Source: Kosmotoga olearia TBF 19.5.1 (GTDB lineage Bacteria > Thermotogota > Thermotogae > Petrotogales > Kosmotogaceae). Taken from it: a stretch of 64,000 bases of DNA. The notes beneath the pieces are model-generated. The model was not told the DNA's origin and ran no database searches. It worked only from the letters and a program-made list of their open reading frames with translations. Below are positions 1-10,200 of this stretch, piece by piece. The DNA is taken from assembly GCF_000023325.1 (NCBI RefSeq), contig NC_012785.1, positions 1,984,001 through 2,048,000 of the forward strand. Reading direction: 5' to 3'. The position numbers were made by a program, and so were the translations under genes. Position 1 is the stretch's first letter, and each line of letters starts with the position of its first letter.

Positions 1-850
1 CATCTATTGCATAGTCTAAGTTATTTCTCGATTCGGACCATTCTTTCCAGAACTCGATAACCTCTGAGATATCGCTGACCAGCCTGGCATGTGGTTCAGT
101 TTTCATACCAATTTCTTTCAGAAACTGCAGAACCTCCCATTGAGTTTCTAATTCATAGTTCTCCGGGGAAACTATCTGATAGAAAAAGGCATCGAGATTT
201 CTTTTGGCTACTTCTTTTGGATCAAGTTGTCTTAGCGTTCCAGCGGCTGCATTTCGCGGATTGGCAAAGAGAGGCAATTCCTGTTCGGCCCTTTCGTCAT
301 TTATTTTTTTGAATTCGCTTTTGGGGAGATAAACTTCTCCTCTTATTTCTATCGTAAGTGGTTTTCTTAGTCTCAAGGGTATTGACTTTATCGTTCTGAT
401 ATTTTTTGTGACATTTTCTCCAACGGTACCATCGCCCCGGGTAGCTCCCAAAACGAGAATTCCTTCTTCATACCTTAGGGTAACGGAAAGCCCATCTATT
501 TTTAGTTCGCACACATAATCGAGCTGTTCGACATTGAGTAATTTTTTTATTCTTCTATCGAAGCCTTTGAGTTCTTCTTCAGAATAAGTATTGTCCAGGC
601 TGTAAAGCCTGGAAGAATGAATGACCTGTTCAAAGCCATTTAGGGGCTTAGCCCCAATCCTTTGGGTTGGAGAGTCAGGAGTAATTAGCTCCGGGTATTT
701 TTTTTCAAGTTCCTGGAGCTCCTTTAACATCCTGTCATATTCTTCGTCGGTGATTATTGGATCGTTCAGTACGTAATATCTATAGGCGTGGTAATTCAGT
801 TCTTCTCTCAATTTTTTTGCCCGTTCAATTACATCATGGGGGGCTCTCAT
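1..850 (-). CDS. ligA: NAD-dependent DNA ligase, N-terminal part (cut by window edge)
   Basis: Seals nicks in duplex DNA using NAD+ during replication and repair. About 283 N-terminal residues are visible and the frame runs open off position 1. The adenylation motif KIDG, holding the AMP-accepting lysine, sits in CELKIDGLSV about 110 residues in. The following LGATRGDGTVGENVT block is typical of bacterial LigA. The start is the ATG at 850, with AGGAGGG seven bases upstream. That SD lies inside the end of acpS, and the two genes overlap as ATGA, so they are probably translationally coupled. The OB-fold, zinc finger, helix-hairpin-helix and BRCT parts would lie outside the window. Confidence 0.95.
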   Translation of the reverse strand, partial: MRAPHDVIERAKKLREELNYHAYRYYVLNDPIITDEEYDRMLKELQELEKKYPELITPDSPTQRIGAKPLNGFEQVIHSSRLYSLDNTYSEEELKGFDRRIKKLLNVEQLDYVCELKIDGLSVTLRYEEGILVLGATRGDGTVGENVTKNIRTIKSIPLRLRKPLTIEIRGEVYLPKSEFKKINDERAEQELPLFANPRNAAAGTLRQLDPKEVAKRNLDAFFYQIVSPENYELETQWEVLQFLKEIGMKTEPHARLVSDISEVIEFWKEWSESRNNLDYAID

Positions 851-1200
851 TTTTCATCCCTCCTCAGTACAATTACAACCGCAATGGCATACTCTTTTTC
901 ATGGGATATGCTGACCTGTAATTCAATATCATTAAGTAGTTTTTTGAGTTTCTTTCCGGGGATAGGTTTCCCGTTTTCATCTTTTAGAAATTCTATTTTT
1001 TTGAAATCTAAATTTTTTTCACCATAAGCTTTTATAAAGGCTTCTTTGGCAGCGAATCTTCCAGCCACAAATTCCTTTTTTCGTTTTACGCTTTTGAAGC
1101 TGTTGTAGATCTTTTTTTCTTCTTCACTCAGAATTCTTTCCGCCAATTCTTCGGAAATTCTCGAGATGGCTACTATATCTGTCCCAACGCTGAACATCAT
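847..1200 (-). CDS. acpS: Holo-[acyl-carrier-protein] synthase
   Basis: Transfers the 4'-phosphopantetheine arm of CoA to apo-acyl carrier protein, activating it for fatty-acid synthesis. The product is about 117 residues, normal for AcpS. The conserved Mg2+-binding regions are visible: GTDIV near the N-terminus and GRFAAKEAFIKA in the middle. VSISHEKEYAIAV near the C-terminus is also typical. Two adjacent ATG codons (1200 and 1197) follow the GAGGTG SD; 1197 has the better spacing and 1200 overlaps the mutS2 stop by one base. Which is used cannot be decided here. It is sandwiched between mutS2 and ligA with overlaps on both sides, so it is part of one transcription unit. Confidence 0.93.
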   Translation of the reverse strand: MMFSVGTDIVAISRISEELAERILSEEEKKIYNSFKSVKRKKEFVAGRFAAKEAFIKAYGEKNLDFKKIEFLKDENGKPIPGKKLKKLLNDIELQVSISHEKEYAIAVVIVLRRDEK

Positions 1201-3518
1201 CACACCTCTATCACCGTTACACCGTGGCCACCCTCAGAAGGGGTTCCCACTCTGAAGGTTTTAATTTTCTTTGATTTTCTTAGATAACGCCAGACGGCTT
1301 CAGCTAGTTTTCCCGTGCCCTTCCCGTGGATTATATACCCTGTTCTGAGCTCTTCGTTAAGTAACTCATTGATGAATTTATCGAGGACGAATGGAACATC
1401 TTCAGTGACCATACCGCGAATGTCAATCTCCTTTGCGGTGAATCCACGGGATCCTGAAGGGGTGTAAGAATCGCTACTTATGTCGGTCAGATTTGTGGGG
1501 GTATCAGCGTGTTCAAGTTTTTCTAGAGGGAGATCCAGAGTCAATCGGCCGGATTTTACAATTGCCCGGTTCTCATCTATATCAATTATTTCTCCTGTTA
1601 AACCTGTTTCGATTATTTTCACCGTTTCACCTGTTTTGAATTTTTTGAAGGTTTTTTCTCGACTTATTAACTTCCCGGCGTCCATTTCCTTACGAACTTT
1701 CTGGAGTTTTTTCACAGCTTCGACCTTATCTTTTTCTCTGCTGGAACGCGAGAGGTTTATTGCATTTTCGATTTCACTCATGAGTCTGGTAACTTTCTCT
1801 TCAAGTTCCTTCAACTCTTCGCTAACCTCGGCGTATCGCTTTTTCTTCAGTAGCTCGAGTTTTTTCTCATAGGTTTTTTTCAGTTCTTTGAGATTTTGTT
1901 TTTCATTTAACAGTTCCCGCTTGAGTTTTTCTACCGTAGATCTTTCCCTATGCAGTTTGGAAATGAGTTTTTCAAAATCCACAGTTTCTGAGGTAAGGTA
2001 ACTTTGGGCTTTTTTAACCACCTCCTGTGAAAGCCCGAGCTTTCTGGAAATCTGGATTGCGTTCGAGCTCCCGGGGACACCTATAATCAAATGATAGGTA
2101 GGCTTCAGACTTTCTACATCGAATTCGACACTCGCGTTGAGGACTTTTTCTTTCTCCATGGCGTACATTTTCAGAGGGGATAGGTGAGTGGTTATTACGC
2201 TTTTGCATTTCTTTTCCAGAAGTTTATCTATTATAGCCATGGAAAGTCCCGCGCCTTCCACAGGGTCGGTTCCAGCGCCCAGCTCGTCGAGGAGAACCAG
2301 GGTATTTCTATCAGCATTTTCGAGTATTTTCACGATCCTGCTCATATGAGAAGAAAACGTACTGAGGCTTTGTTCAATTGATTGTTCATCTCCTATATCG
2401 GCGAAAAGTTTATCGAAGTATGGAATTTTTGATCCATTAGCTGCTTGAACTGGAAGGCCGCACATCGTTAATGCAACTGCAAGACCAATATTTTTCAATG
2501 CTACGGTTTTTCCGCCAGTATTTGGGCCTGTTATTATGACGGCACTTTTGTCAGGAGGAAGCTGAAAATCTATTGGTACAACTTTGTCAGAAGGGATCAA
2601 AGGATGTCTTAGATTTATCAGATCAAATTCAAATTCGGTATTGGGGAAGATAAAGATCGCTCGATTTTTCTTCGCATAGATTGCAGCTGCGTAGAGAACA
2701 TCCAATTCTGAGATAGCTGCAATGTTTTTTTTCAAGCGTTCCAGCGAAAGGAAGAATTTTTGGGTAAGGTTTCTAAGTATCCTGTGTATTTCTTCTTCTT
2801 CCATTGAGTAAAGGATTTTGAGCCTATCGTTTAGAGATACCAGCTCCTTTGGTTCAAAATAGACGGTAGCACCACTTGCGGACGCACCATGTATGATTCC
2901 TTCATAAAGGTTCTTTCTGGCAGCCAGCAGTGGCAGGACGTATCTTCCTTCACGGGTAACAAGGTTGCTGCTGGTCAGGTTTTCTTGATATTGCGAGATG
3001 AGGTTATCGAGTTTTGTTCTGAGGGTTTTTGTTAAGCTTGTCAGTTCCCTTCTTATTCCTTTTAATGCCGGAGAAGCGTTGTCTTTTACATTTCCATTTT
3101 CATCTATGGCTTTTTCTATTTCATTAACCAATCCGCGCTCACAATAAAGATTTTCAGCTATTTTCCAGACTTCCGGGTATTTTTCTTTAACAGCTTCGAT
3201 GAATTCCTTAATTCTACAAAGAGATTTAAGAGTGGAGGAGATTTTTCTCAGATCCTGTCCGCTTAAGATGCTCCCTGATGATGCTCTTTCTATCTCTATG
3301 CTCAAATCATGGATACCAGACGTTGGTGGTTCACCTTCGTAGAGCAGAAGTTCAAAGAATTCTTTTCCCCTTTCCAGCCTTTCGTAAGGTTTTTCAGCGG
3401 GGGAAAGAATTTTGAAAGCGTTTTTGCCGTAAGTGGAGAAACAATGAAGGGAAATCTTCTCCAGGACATGATCAAATTCGATAAGCCGGAGGGTTTCATC
3501 TAGCAGTGAAAAAACCAT
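1200..3518 (-). CDS. mutS2: MutS2 family protein with Smr endonuclease domain
   Basis: A MutS-like ATPase of the MutS2 branch. Family members suppress homologous recombination or act on branched DNA and stalled ribosomes rather than in mismatch repair. About 772 residues. The order is an N-terminal core/lever region, a Walker A motif GPNTGGKT near residue 330, a Walker B region VLLDELGAGTDP, a long charged coiled coil, and a C-terminal Smr domain (IDIRGM to IIHGKGTGKL). The open frame extends 35 codons further upstream. The ATG at 3518 is preferred because GGAAGGTGG lies just ahead of it and the family begins at about this point. It overlaps the 3' end of the RseC-like gene by 23 bases. Confidence 0.93.
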   Translation of the reverse strand: MVFSLLDETLRLIEFDHVLEKISLHCFSTYGKNAFKILSPAEKPYERLERGKEFFELLLYEGEPPTSGIHDLSIEIERASSGSILSGQDLRKISSTLKSLCRIKEFIEAVKEKYPEVWKIAENLYCERGLVNEIEKAIDENGNVKDNASPALKGIRRELTSLTKTLRTKLDNLISQYQENLTSSNLVTREGRYVLPLLAARKNLYEGIIHGASASGATVYFEPKELVSLNDRLKILYSMEEEEIHRILRNLTQKFFLSLERLKKNIAAISELDVLYAAAIYAKKNRAIFIFPNTEFEFDLINLRHPLIPSDKVVPIDFQLPPDKSAVIITGPNTGGKTVALKNIGLAVALTMCGLPVQAANGSKIPYFDKLFADIGDEQSIEQSLSTFSSHMSRIVKILENADRNTLVLLDELGAGTDPVEGAGLSMAIIDKLLEKKCKSVITTHLSPLKMYAMEKEKVLNASVEFDVESLKPTYHLIIGVPGSSNAIQISRKLGLSQEVVKKAQSYLTSETVDFEKLISKLHRERSTVEKLKRELLNEKQNLKELKKTYEKKLELLKKKRYAEVSEELKELEEKVTRLMSEIENAINLSRSSREKDKVEAVKKLQKVRKEMDAGKLISREKTFKKFKTGETVKIIETGLTGEIIDIDENRAIVKSGRLTLDLPLEKLEHADTPTNLTDISSDSYTPSGSRGFTAKEIDIRGMVTEDVPFVLDKFINELLNEELRTGYIIHGKGTGKLAEAVWRYLRKSKKIKTFRVGTPSEGGHGVTVIEV

Positions 3519-3939
3519 TGCTTTTACCCACCTTCCTGAGTATACGTGGCATGAGTTTTTCTCTGTTTTTTTTGTCATAGATCGATAATAACAGATAAAC
3601 TCCAGCAACAGCCAGCAGACCAACGATAACAGCGAATCCCTCCGAGATTCCCAGAGAAACCAATCCCATCATAGTAATGATAAATGCTATTAGGGGGAGT
3701 CCATAAAGAAGAAAGGCGAGTTTGGTTGCGGAAAAATTAGGAACCTCTATTTCTACAATATCACCGGGTTTAACATCGATACCGTTTTTCATAGCTCTAA
3801 TGGTCATTGTTTTTCCTGTGGTGCTATTGGATACGCTACACATATTCTTAGCTGCGCACATCGCACAGGCTTCTTCTCGTGATTTCGTTAATATCGCATA
3901 TTCTTGCTCTACCTTTTTTACAATCGCTTGTTCGGTCAT
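3496..3939 (-). CDS. RseC/MucC-family membrane protein
   Basis: About 147 residues. The N-terminal half carries a cysteine cluster (CAMCAAKNMC) followed by a beta-rich segment. Two hydrophobic segments then follow (about residues 73-93 and 98-118) before a basic tail. This matches the SoxR-reducing/RseC family, whose members link to sigma-E control or to Rnf-type electron transfer in other bacteria; the role here is unknown. The start is placed at the ATG at 3939, because the upstream in-frame GTG lies inside the SD GAGGTGATT. It precedes mutS2 with overlap. Confidence 0.75.
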   Translation of the reverse strand: MTEQAIVKKVEQEYAILTKSREEACAMCAAKNMCSVSNSTTGKTMTIRAMKNGIDVKPGDIVEIEVPNFSATKLAFLLYGLPLIAFIITMMGLVSLGISEGFAVIVGLLAVAGVYLLLSIYDKKNREKLMPRILRKVGKSNGFFTAR

Positions 3940-3949
3940 TTTAATCACC

Positions 3950-4453
3950 TCAGAAACTGTACATCGTTTCCATCGATACAGACCATAAACTAAGAGTGTT
4001 TCCGTCGAGAATCTGTGTTTCTATCCCAAAATTAAATGCGAAAGATAGATTGTTCAAATTAAAAGCAAGTCCCGGGGTTAGGCTTAAGAATGTCCCCATT
4101 TGTTTGAATCCTATAACTGAAAAGCCAGTTGCGAAGCAGAACCTTATGCTGAATATCTTTTCGGGAGATGATTCGTAAGCGGTGATATATAAAAATTTCA
4201 GAAACAAATTGATGGGATTCTCAAGAAATTCTTGAGAAGAACGAGATTCAATGAGTGCAAAGGTAAGACCGGCTCCGCTTGATAATTTTAGTGATGTTGG
4301 ACTGAAGTATTTTATTGTTATTCCATCATAATAAAGATTGAGATCGAGAGTATTTGGTATAGAATTAAAATGTCCGGCTTCGAATCCAAGTACAGGAGAA
4401 GCTGTTAAAAGGGTGGAGAAACTTAAAATCAGTATAATAACCAGGTATCTCAC
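3950..4453 (-). CDS. Small exported protein, possible outer-membrane beta-barrel
   Basis: Function not recognised. A signal peptide (RYLVIILILSFSTLLTASPVLG) is followed by about 140 residues of alternating polar/hydrophobic beta-strand-like sequence ending in METMYSF. A terminal phenylalanine is typical of outer-membrane barrels. At this size it could be a small barrel or part of one. The start is the GTG at 4453: a near-perfect SD, GGAGGTGATC, lies just upstream and itself covers the in-frame ATG at 4468, so that ATG cannot be the start. A TATAAT at 4477-4472 could be its -10, but this would leave almost no leader. Confidence 0.6.
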   Translation of the reverse strand: MRYLVIILILSFSTLLTASPVLGFEAGHFNSIPNTLDLNLYYDGITIKYFSPTSLKLSSGAGLTFALIESRSSQEFLENPINLFLKFLYITAYESSPEKIFSIRFCFATGFSVIGFKQMGTFLSLTPGLAFNLNNLSFAFNFGIETQILDGNTLSLWSVSMETMYSF

Positions 4454-4526
4454 CTGATCACCTCCCATTAAATTATATCATGTTAATTCTGCCGAAATCT
4501 GAAGAGATGCGGAAAGGAGGCAATAT

Positions 4527-5213
4527 TTGAAAGTACTGGTAGTTGAGGACGATGAAGGTTTGAGAAGGCTGCTAAATCTAGAATTAACTCACTATGGTTA
4601 TGAAGTGAAAACATCTGGAAAAGGAATAGATGCATTAAGGATGTACAGGGATTTCTGCCCGGATATAGTGTTGCTCGACATTTTATTGCCTCAACTTGAT
4701 GGCTTTGAATTGCTGGTGGCTTTTCGGGAGATCTTTCCGGGTGCCGGAATAATTATATTAAGTGTGATAAATGACAAAGAGAGCAAGCTTAAAGCCTTCA
4801 GGCTTGGTGTTGATGATTATGTGACTAAGCCTTTTGACATGGAGGAATTACTGGCGAGAATAGAAGCTCTTGCACGCAGGGCTTTTTTACATGAAAGGGT
4901 CAAGAATAATGAAAGGCTATCCGATATATCTTCCCGCATTGAGATAGATGATAAAAGCAGAACCCTGCGGAGTGGTGAAATCGAAGTCAGGTTGTCTTCC
5001 CTTGAATTCAGAATATTTAAAATACTTTATTCGAACACGGGAACCGTTGTCGAAAAAGATCAGATTATAGCAGTTCTTTGGGGACAGGAAAGAGCTCCAA
5101 GCGAGAGTACAATACCTGTTTATATAAAGTATCTCAGGGAAAAATTAGAACCTTTGAAGATAAAGATTGAGACTGTGAGAGGAGTTGGCTATGTACTCAA
5201 AGTTGAGGGCTAA
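4527..5213 (+). CDS. OmpR/PhoB-family response regulator
   Basis: DNA-binding partner of the histidine kinase that follows. 228 residues: a receiver domain at 1-115 with acidic pocket EDD (7-9), phospho-acceptor Asp51 and conserved Lys101 (TKPFD), a linker, then a winged-helix DNA-binding domain from about residue 130 (LSSLEFRIFKIL, GVGYVLK). The start is TTG at 4527 with AAAGGAGG six bases upstream. The kinase start lies inside the end of this gene. The target genes cannot be told from the sequence. Confidence 0.95.
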   Translation: MKVLVVEDDEGLRRLLNLELTHYGYEVKTSGKGIDALRMYRDFCPDIVLLDILLPQLDGFELLVAFREIFPGAGIIILSVINDKESKLKAFRLGVDDYVTKPFDMEELLARIEALARRAFLHERVKNNERLSDISSRIEIDDKSRTLRSGEIEVRLSSLEFRIFKILYSNTGTVVEKDQIIAVLWGQERAPSESTIPVYIKYLREKLEPLKIKIETVRGVGYVLKVEG

Positions 5214-6471
5214 TTTCTGGATGACGGTTATAAGTCTTATCGCGTCGCTGATAGTTGTTTTGCTGGCGTATGCGACCGTTTATCGCGTTGTTATTGTCAG
5301 TACCAGCAGGAATGCCCTTATCGCATTGAAACAGATTGATCGTGTTTATAATGAAAAAATTCTTCAAACGATTCCTCCAAAGATGTTTAATAGAATTCCC
5401 GCTACGGTTATTATCCTTAGGAATGATGAGTATAAGGTTATTCAGGATGCTCTTGGAATTGGAGAACAGGTTGAAAAGATTTTGGTGCTCTCTGCAGAAA
5501 AAAAGATATTCGATCTTAATGGTGAATACTTTTTAAAGACACAATTGAAAACAACACGTGGAATTATTGTTGCTATTCAACCTGCGAATCATATTGTCGA
5601 ACTTTTAAAACGTACAGCTGGATTGTTCTTCATCGTCTGGTTGATAGGTGCAGGTGTAATCCTTTTCTTTTCTTTCCTTTTCAGTTCACGGTTCATAAAG
5701 AGTATTGGAAGCATTATAAAGAGAGCCGAAAAGATATCGAGAGAGATGGAAGGATTACTTCCTGAAGAAGGATTGAGCGGAGAGATGCTGGAGCTGACGA
5801 AGAGTCTTAATAAAATGATTCTTAGATTAAGAAATGCTCTTGAAGATGAGAAAGCATTTTCTGTAAGTGCTGCTCATGAATTAAAAACCCCTCTGGCGAA
5901 TATTATTGGATATGTTGGAATGCTGAGGCGCTGGGGGTTGCAACATGAGGATATAGCCTATGAATCTCTAGAAAGAATTGAAAGAACCGCTATTGAACTG
6001 AATGATCTTGTATCGAAGTTTCTCAATCTTAACGAACCTATCGACCTTTCCAAGATGCTGGAAATACAGGCGAGTGATTTTCTTAATGACTATATTGATG
6101 AACTTAAAGGCAGATTACCGAATAGGAAGATAGAAGTTGATTGTAAAGCCGACCCGTTTTTGAAAATTCCCGATGGACTTTTAGAAAATATCCTCAATAT
6201 ACTTGTTGATAACGCAAACAAGTTTTCTCCGGAGAATCTGCCGATAAGGATTGTTGTTGAGAACAATAAAATAGGTGTTATGAGTTACGGTCCAAAGATA
6301 CTCGAGGAGTATAAAGAAAAAATATTTGAGCCGTTTTTCAGGCTGGATAAAGAAAAAAAAGGTCATGGACTTGGTTTAACCATCGCGAGACGATTGGCTA
6401 GAAAAGCGGGATGGGATGTTTACCTGGATATCTCAAAAGAAGGAAATATTTTCTGGATAAAATTTAACTGA
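5191..6471 (+). CDS. Sensor histidine kinase
   Basis: About 426 residues. A membrane segment near residues 9-31, an extracytoplasmic sensor region of about 110 residues and a second membrane segment near 144-170 are followed by a linker and the kinase core. The H-box histidine is about residue 229 (AAHELKTPLANI). The N-box is NILVDNANKFSPEN and the G-box is GHGLGLTIARRL. The start is the ATG at 5191, with AGAGGAG six bases upstream, overlapping the response-regulator gene by 23 bases. The 3' end overlaps the convergent MEMO1-family gene by 8 bases. The sensed signal is unknown. Confidence 0.94.
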   Translation: MYSKLRANFWMTVISLIASLIVVLLAYATVYRVVIVSTSRNALIALKQIDRVYNEKILQTIPPKMFNRIPATVIILRNDEYKVIQDALGIGEQVEKILVLSAEKKIFDLNGEYFLKTQLKTTRGIIVAIQPANHIVELLKRTAGLFFIVWLIGAGVILFFSFLFSSRFIKSIGSIIKRAEKISREMEGLLPEEGLSGEMLELTKSLNKMILRLRNALEDEKAFSVSAAHELKTPLANIIGYVGMLRRWGLQHEDIAYESLERIERTAIELNDLVSKFLNLNEPIDLSKMLEIQASDFLNDYIDELKGRLPNRKIEVDCKADPFLKIPDGLLENILNILVDNANKFSPENLPIRIVVENNKIGVMSYGPKILEEYKEKIFEPFFRLDKEKKGHGLGLTIARRLARKAGWDVYLDISKEGNIFWIKFN

Positions 6472-7297
6472 GGATGGCAGAAAGGTAGCCCACTGTATGA
6501 TATTTATCTCCAGAAACGTCGCCGCTCGTGGCATGCTTTAATATTTTCAGTTCGTCGAAAAGTTTCAGAACCACTGCTATTGGTCCCAATCCACATGCAG
6601 TTATTCGGTTTTCCCGGGCGACCTGATAAATTCTGTCAATATCTTTTGTTAGCAAAGCTTTTATGAGAAGTTCGTCTTTTCTAAGTGTTGTTTCGTGATT
6701 GTCATAATGGTTCATGTCTGAAGACGCGATAACAAATATCCCTTCTTCTTTTTTTAGAATGCTTGAAATGGCTTCTACCAAAGTTCTTACGGCGTTTATG
6801 CTTTGGTCTGTCATTATTATTGGAACGATTGTGGGATCGTTATCAAAGATGTGCTGGATGAATGGAAGCTGCACTTCAATGGAGTGTTCGTAAAGGTGAG
6901 CGGAAGTGTCCGGTTTCAATTCACCCTGGGAATTCCTTACTAGTTCACCAACAAGGGATTCGTCTATTCGTAATGTTCCAAGAGGAGTATGCCAGCTGCC
7001 TTCAGGCCATATGGACAGCCGCGCGCCATAACCTGTATGATTCGGGCCTATAATGATTATCTTTCTGGGTTTACCAATTTTCGACAGTTCCAGATAACCG
7101 TGGGCCGCAACAGGACCACTGTACATATAACCTGCGTGTGGAGTAATGAGTCCAGCATTTTTGAGCGCAAAAGAAAAAACTGGTCCGGGCAATTCACCCG
7201 GACCTACGGGGTGATCGTAACATGCAGTTATCTGCTTTTTCAATTCTTCAGCATTGGAAGCGTAAAATCTACCGGCAAAGACCGGGTTCCTATCCAT
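6464..7297 (-). CDS. MEMO1-family protein (AmmeMemoRadiSam protein B type)
   Basis: 277 residues of the MEMO1 fold, related to extradiol dioxygenases. Conserved histidine-bearing blocks are visible: LITPHAGYMYSGPVAAHG, GPNHTGYGA and SSDMNHYDNH. Bacterial members often occur with an AMMECR1 domain and a radical-SAM protein, but neither is nearby here. The biochemical function is not established. The ATG shares one base with the stop of the giant secretin (TAATG), so translation is probably coupled and it sits last in the pilus operon. Its 3' end overlaps the kinase gene, so no terminator fits between them. Confidence 0.85.
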   Translation of the reverse strand: MDRNPVFAGRFYASNAEELKKQITACYDHPVGPGELPGPVFSFALKNAGLITPHAGYMYSGPVAAHGYLELSKIGKPRKIIIIGPNHTGYGARLSIWPEGSWHTPLGTLRIDESLVGELVRNSQGELKPDTSAHLYEHSIEVQLPFIQHIFDNDPTIVPIIMTDQSINAVRTLVEAISSILKKEEGIFVIASSDMNHYDNHETTLRKDELLIKALLTKDIDRIYQVARENRITACGLGPIAVVLKLFDELKILKHATSGDVSGDKYHTVGYLSAILS

Positions 7298-10200
7298 TAT
7301 GGGGCCACCACCTTCGCCGTTATGAATATGACCATTTCCCTCTGTTCTTTCGTTGTCTTTTCGGCCCTGAAAAGTTTCCCAATGAACGGTAAATCGCCAA
7401 AGAAAGGCAACTTGGTAACGCTCACGTTTTCTCTTTCGCTTACAAGGCCACCTATCGTCAGGGTGTTACCATCGGAGATAACAAGTTTTGTTTTTGCTTC
7501 TCTGGTTTTTTCACCGTAGAGATCGTTGGCGTAGGGTTGGGGTTCACTGACCTTTATGTAGAGATCGAGCAATATGGTGCCGTCGTCTTTTACCGTTGGT
7601 GTTATCGTCATTTCAACACCGGTTTCAAGATATTGGAGTTCTTCAACAATGTTTCCCGTTGCTGGATCGATCTTCTTGAGCAATATAGGTATGGTGTCAC
7701 CTATATGGATTCTTGCTTCTTCACCACTCAAAGCTACGATAGATGGATTGGAGATTATGCTACCATCAACATTGGATTTTTCAAGTTGTGCTGTTATTGT
7801 GGCAGAACCAGTTATGAGATTTTTGAGCAGCTTTGCGAAATCCACACTATCAAGAATACTGAAGCTGAGGTTCAGAGACCCAGAGCTGAAAAGGATATTT
7901 GGCTGTTCAAAACCCAAACTGGTACTGAACTGCTTGGTGATATCATCCAGCAACGATTTATCTACGATCCTTGTTTCGATCTTCACCTGTTTTTTCGGTG
8001 ATGTAAAGGTCCCACTTACCTGCTCCATTAATTCCAGAACTCTGGATTTGGGTAATCCCTTCACAACCAAAATCCCATTGACGGAATCTGCATACACCGT
8101 GCCCCCGTAGAATTCAATAAGAGTTTTGAGTTCTTCGATGTTGTGATAAACGCGGTAAATTTGTTCTCCTGTTGCATCATCAGTTGGAGCTTCAGAAACT
8201 ATCTCTTTTTTTCTCACTATGTATATATCATTAACCTTTTCTACTTTTACGGGTTCACATTCCTGAATAGCAGCAACAAAGGTATCCCAGGTCACACCTT
8301 CCAACGTCAATGTGAAGGTTTCATCTAATTCTTCCGGGACCATGAGGGAGATACCGAGGCTCTTAGCAATGCGTTTCATGACAGCAATAAGATTCGCATT
8401 TTCAGCGTAAACGTAGATTAGTCCGTCTTTAACCATGAAGTTGTCTTCTGGCGAAATCTCTACATCTTTTGATTGAATTTGTTTGATTAGTTCCTCAGCT
8501 TTTGCCAGAGCTTCTTGGTCTTTAGATTTAAGTACTATGACACCAAGGTTTTTGAATACTCTTGTTTCAACCTGTGGGAAAGTTGCTTCCATGAAAAGCT
8601 CCAGTTCTGTCGAGACATTCGTTACGTTATAAATGTAGCTTTGGTAATCTTTCTCTTCAGTTAGAGCACCTTCTATTATTCCTTTGATTTTGTCAAGAGC
8701 ATTTTTATTTCCAATCAGCAGCCACGCGTTTTCCAGCTCTATGATGTTTACACTAACGTCCATGCTATCCACAACGTTTTTCAGTTGTTCTGCCGTTGCC
8801 AACGATTTTTCTATCTTTGTGAACTCAGTTTTTTGATCTTTCACAAGGAAATTCAGTAGTTCTTTGGCACGTTCGAGTTGTTCTGAAAAACCAATTCCTA
8901 TGACTTTATCGCCGTAGGAGAAAAGAGATCTCAGTGAAATATCTGCTGCTTTCAAATACTCAGTGATTTGTTCCAGAGTCCAACCTGGGAGTCTTGGCAA
9001 CTCGGAGATAACTATGTTAGTTTCAGTTGCCGCGGATGTATTGTACGTTGTCGTCAATTCTTCTATTAACTTGTTAGCCCTCTCGATATCATTTTCTTTG
9101 CCAATGATAACGAGATTTTGCTCTGTTTCAAGAAGTTTGACCCTCAAGTCCAAACCGCTAAAAATCTCTTCAAGCTGCTGAAGTTGAATACCTGGCTTTT
9201 TAATTATCCGATAAGCGAGAGTACCTGTTTTTAGAGAGTAAAGACCGGAGAGAGTCTCTTTGAACTTCAGAATTTGTTCGGTTTTACCGCTTATAAGGAA
9301 GGTATTCTCAGAGACTTTGGTTATTCCTATATCCACCATAAGTGAGTCAGCAAGGGTATTCAAAAGCTCTTCTGAGATGTTTTCAGGTACTTCTACAAAC
9401 TCGTAGGAACGTTTGGTACTATCAGCGAGGTAATTTGTCAGCTGTTGGGCCTGTTCAACAGCAGAATCACTTCCAAAGATTAGATAACCATTATCAACGT
9501 CAAAAACATCACTTACTGCTATCCCTTTACTCAACAGATATTTTTTGAGTGTATCAGCATCGATACCAGGCAATTTCTGTAAAAGTTTGACGTTCCTCTG
9601 ACCCTCAGGTTTTTCAGGTACTGCTGTTTTTTCTATTATGTCTTGAATATACTCTATCTCGTTGAGATCACCAGCGATGAGAACCTGGTTGCCTATCGGT
9701 TGAATTTTCAGTTTTAGTTCGAGAGTTTTAGCTATTAAGCTGAGTTCATCCAACGAACTTCCGGGTGGCAGAGTGATTAGTTTATAGCTCAGTTCGTTGC
9801 TGACCACCGTCGTTTCAGTGGCTTGAGCTGAATCGACAACCTTTTTAATGAGTCTTTCGGCATCTGCAAGGTTTGTTGCATCACCGGTGACTATCATGAA
9901 ATCGCCAAGTTGGAGAATTCTTGCGGATATCTGTAATACTTCGAGGACCTTCTCTAATTGGTCTGGATCGATATTTTCAGGTAATTCTACGATAGAGTAT
10001 TCGAGCTCTTGGTGACCTGTTTCCGCGCTATCTACCTTGAGAGAATCCAAAAGTTCAATGGCTTTTGAAATATTTGAATCTGTTCCTATCAGAACCAGCG
10101 AGTTACCAATTTCAATGGCTTTTACGTCGAGACCAACGGAGGTTAACAACTCCCTCAATGTAGCGAGAGCTATCTGCCCCGGGCGTTCAAAAACCTTGTA

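Noticed and set aside
7537-8110. Two overlapping plus-strand frames opposite the secretin pore domain
   Set aside because: Opposite the best-conserved part of the secretin and without recognisable domains; shadow frames.
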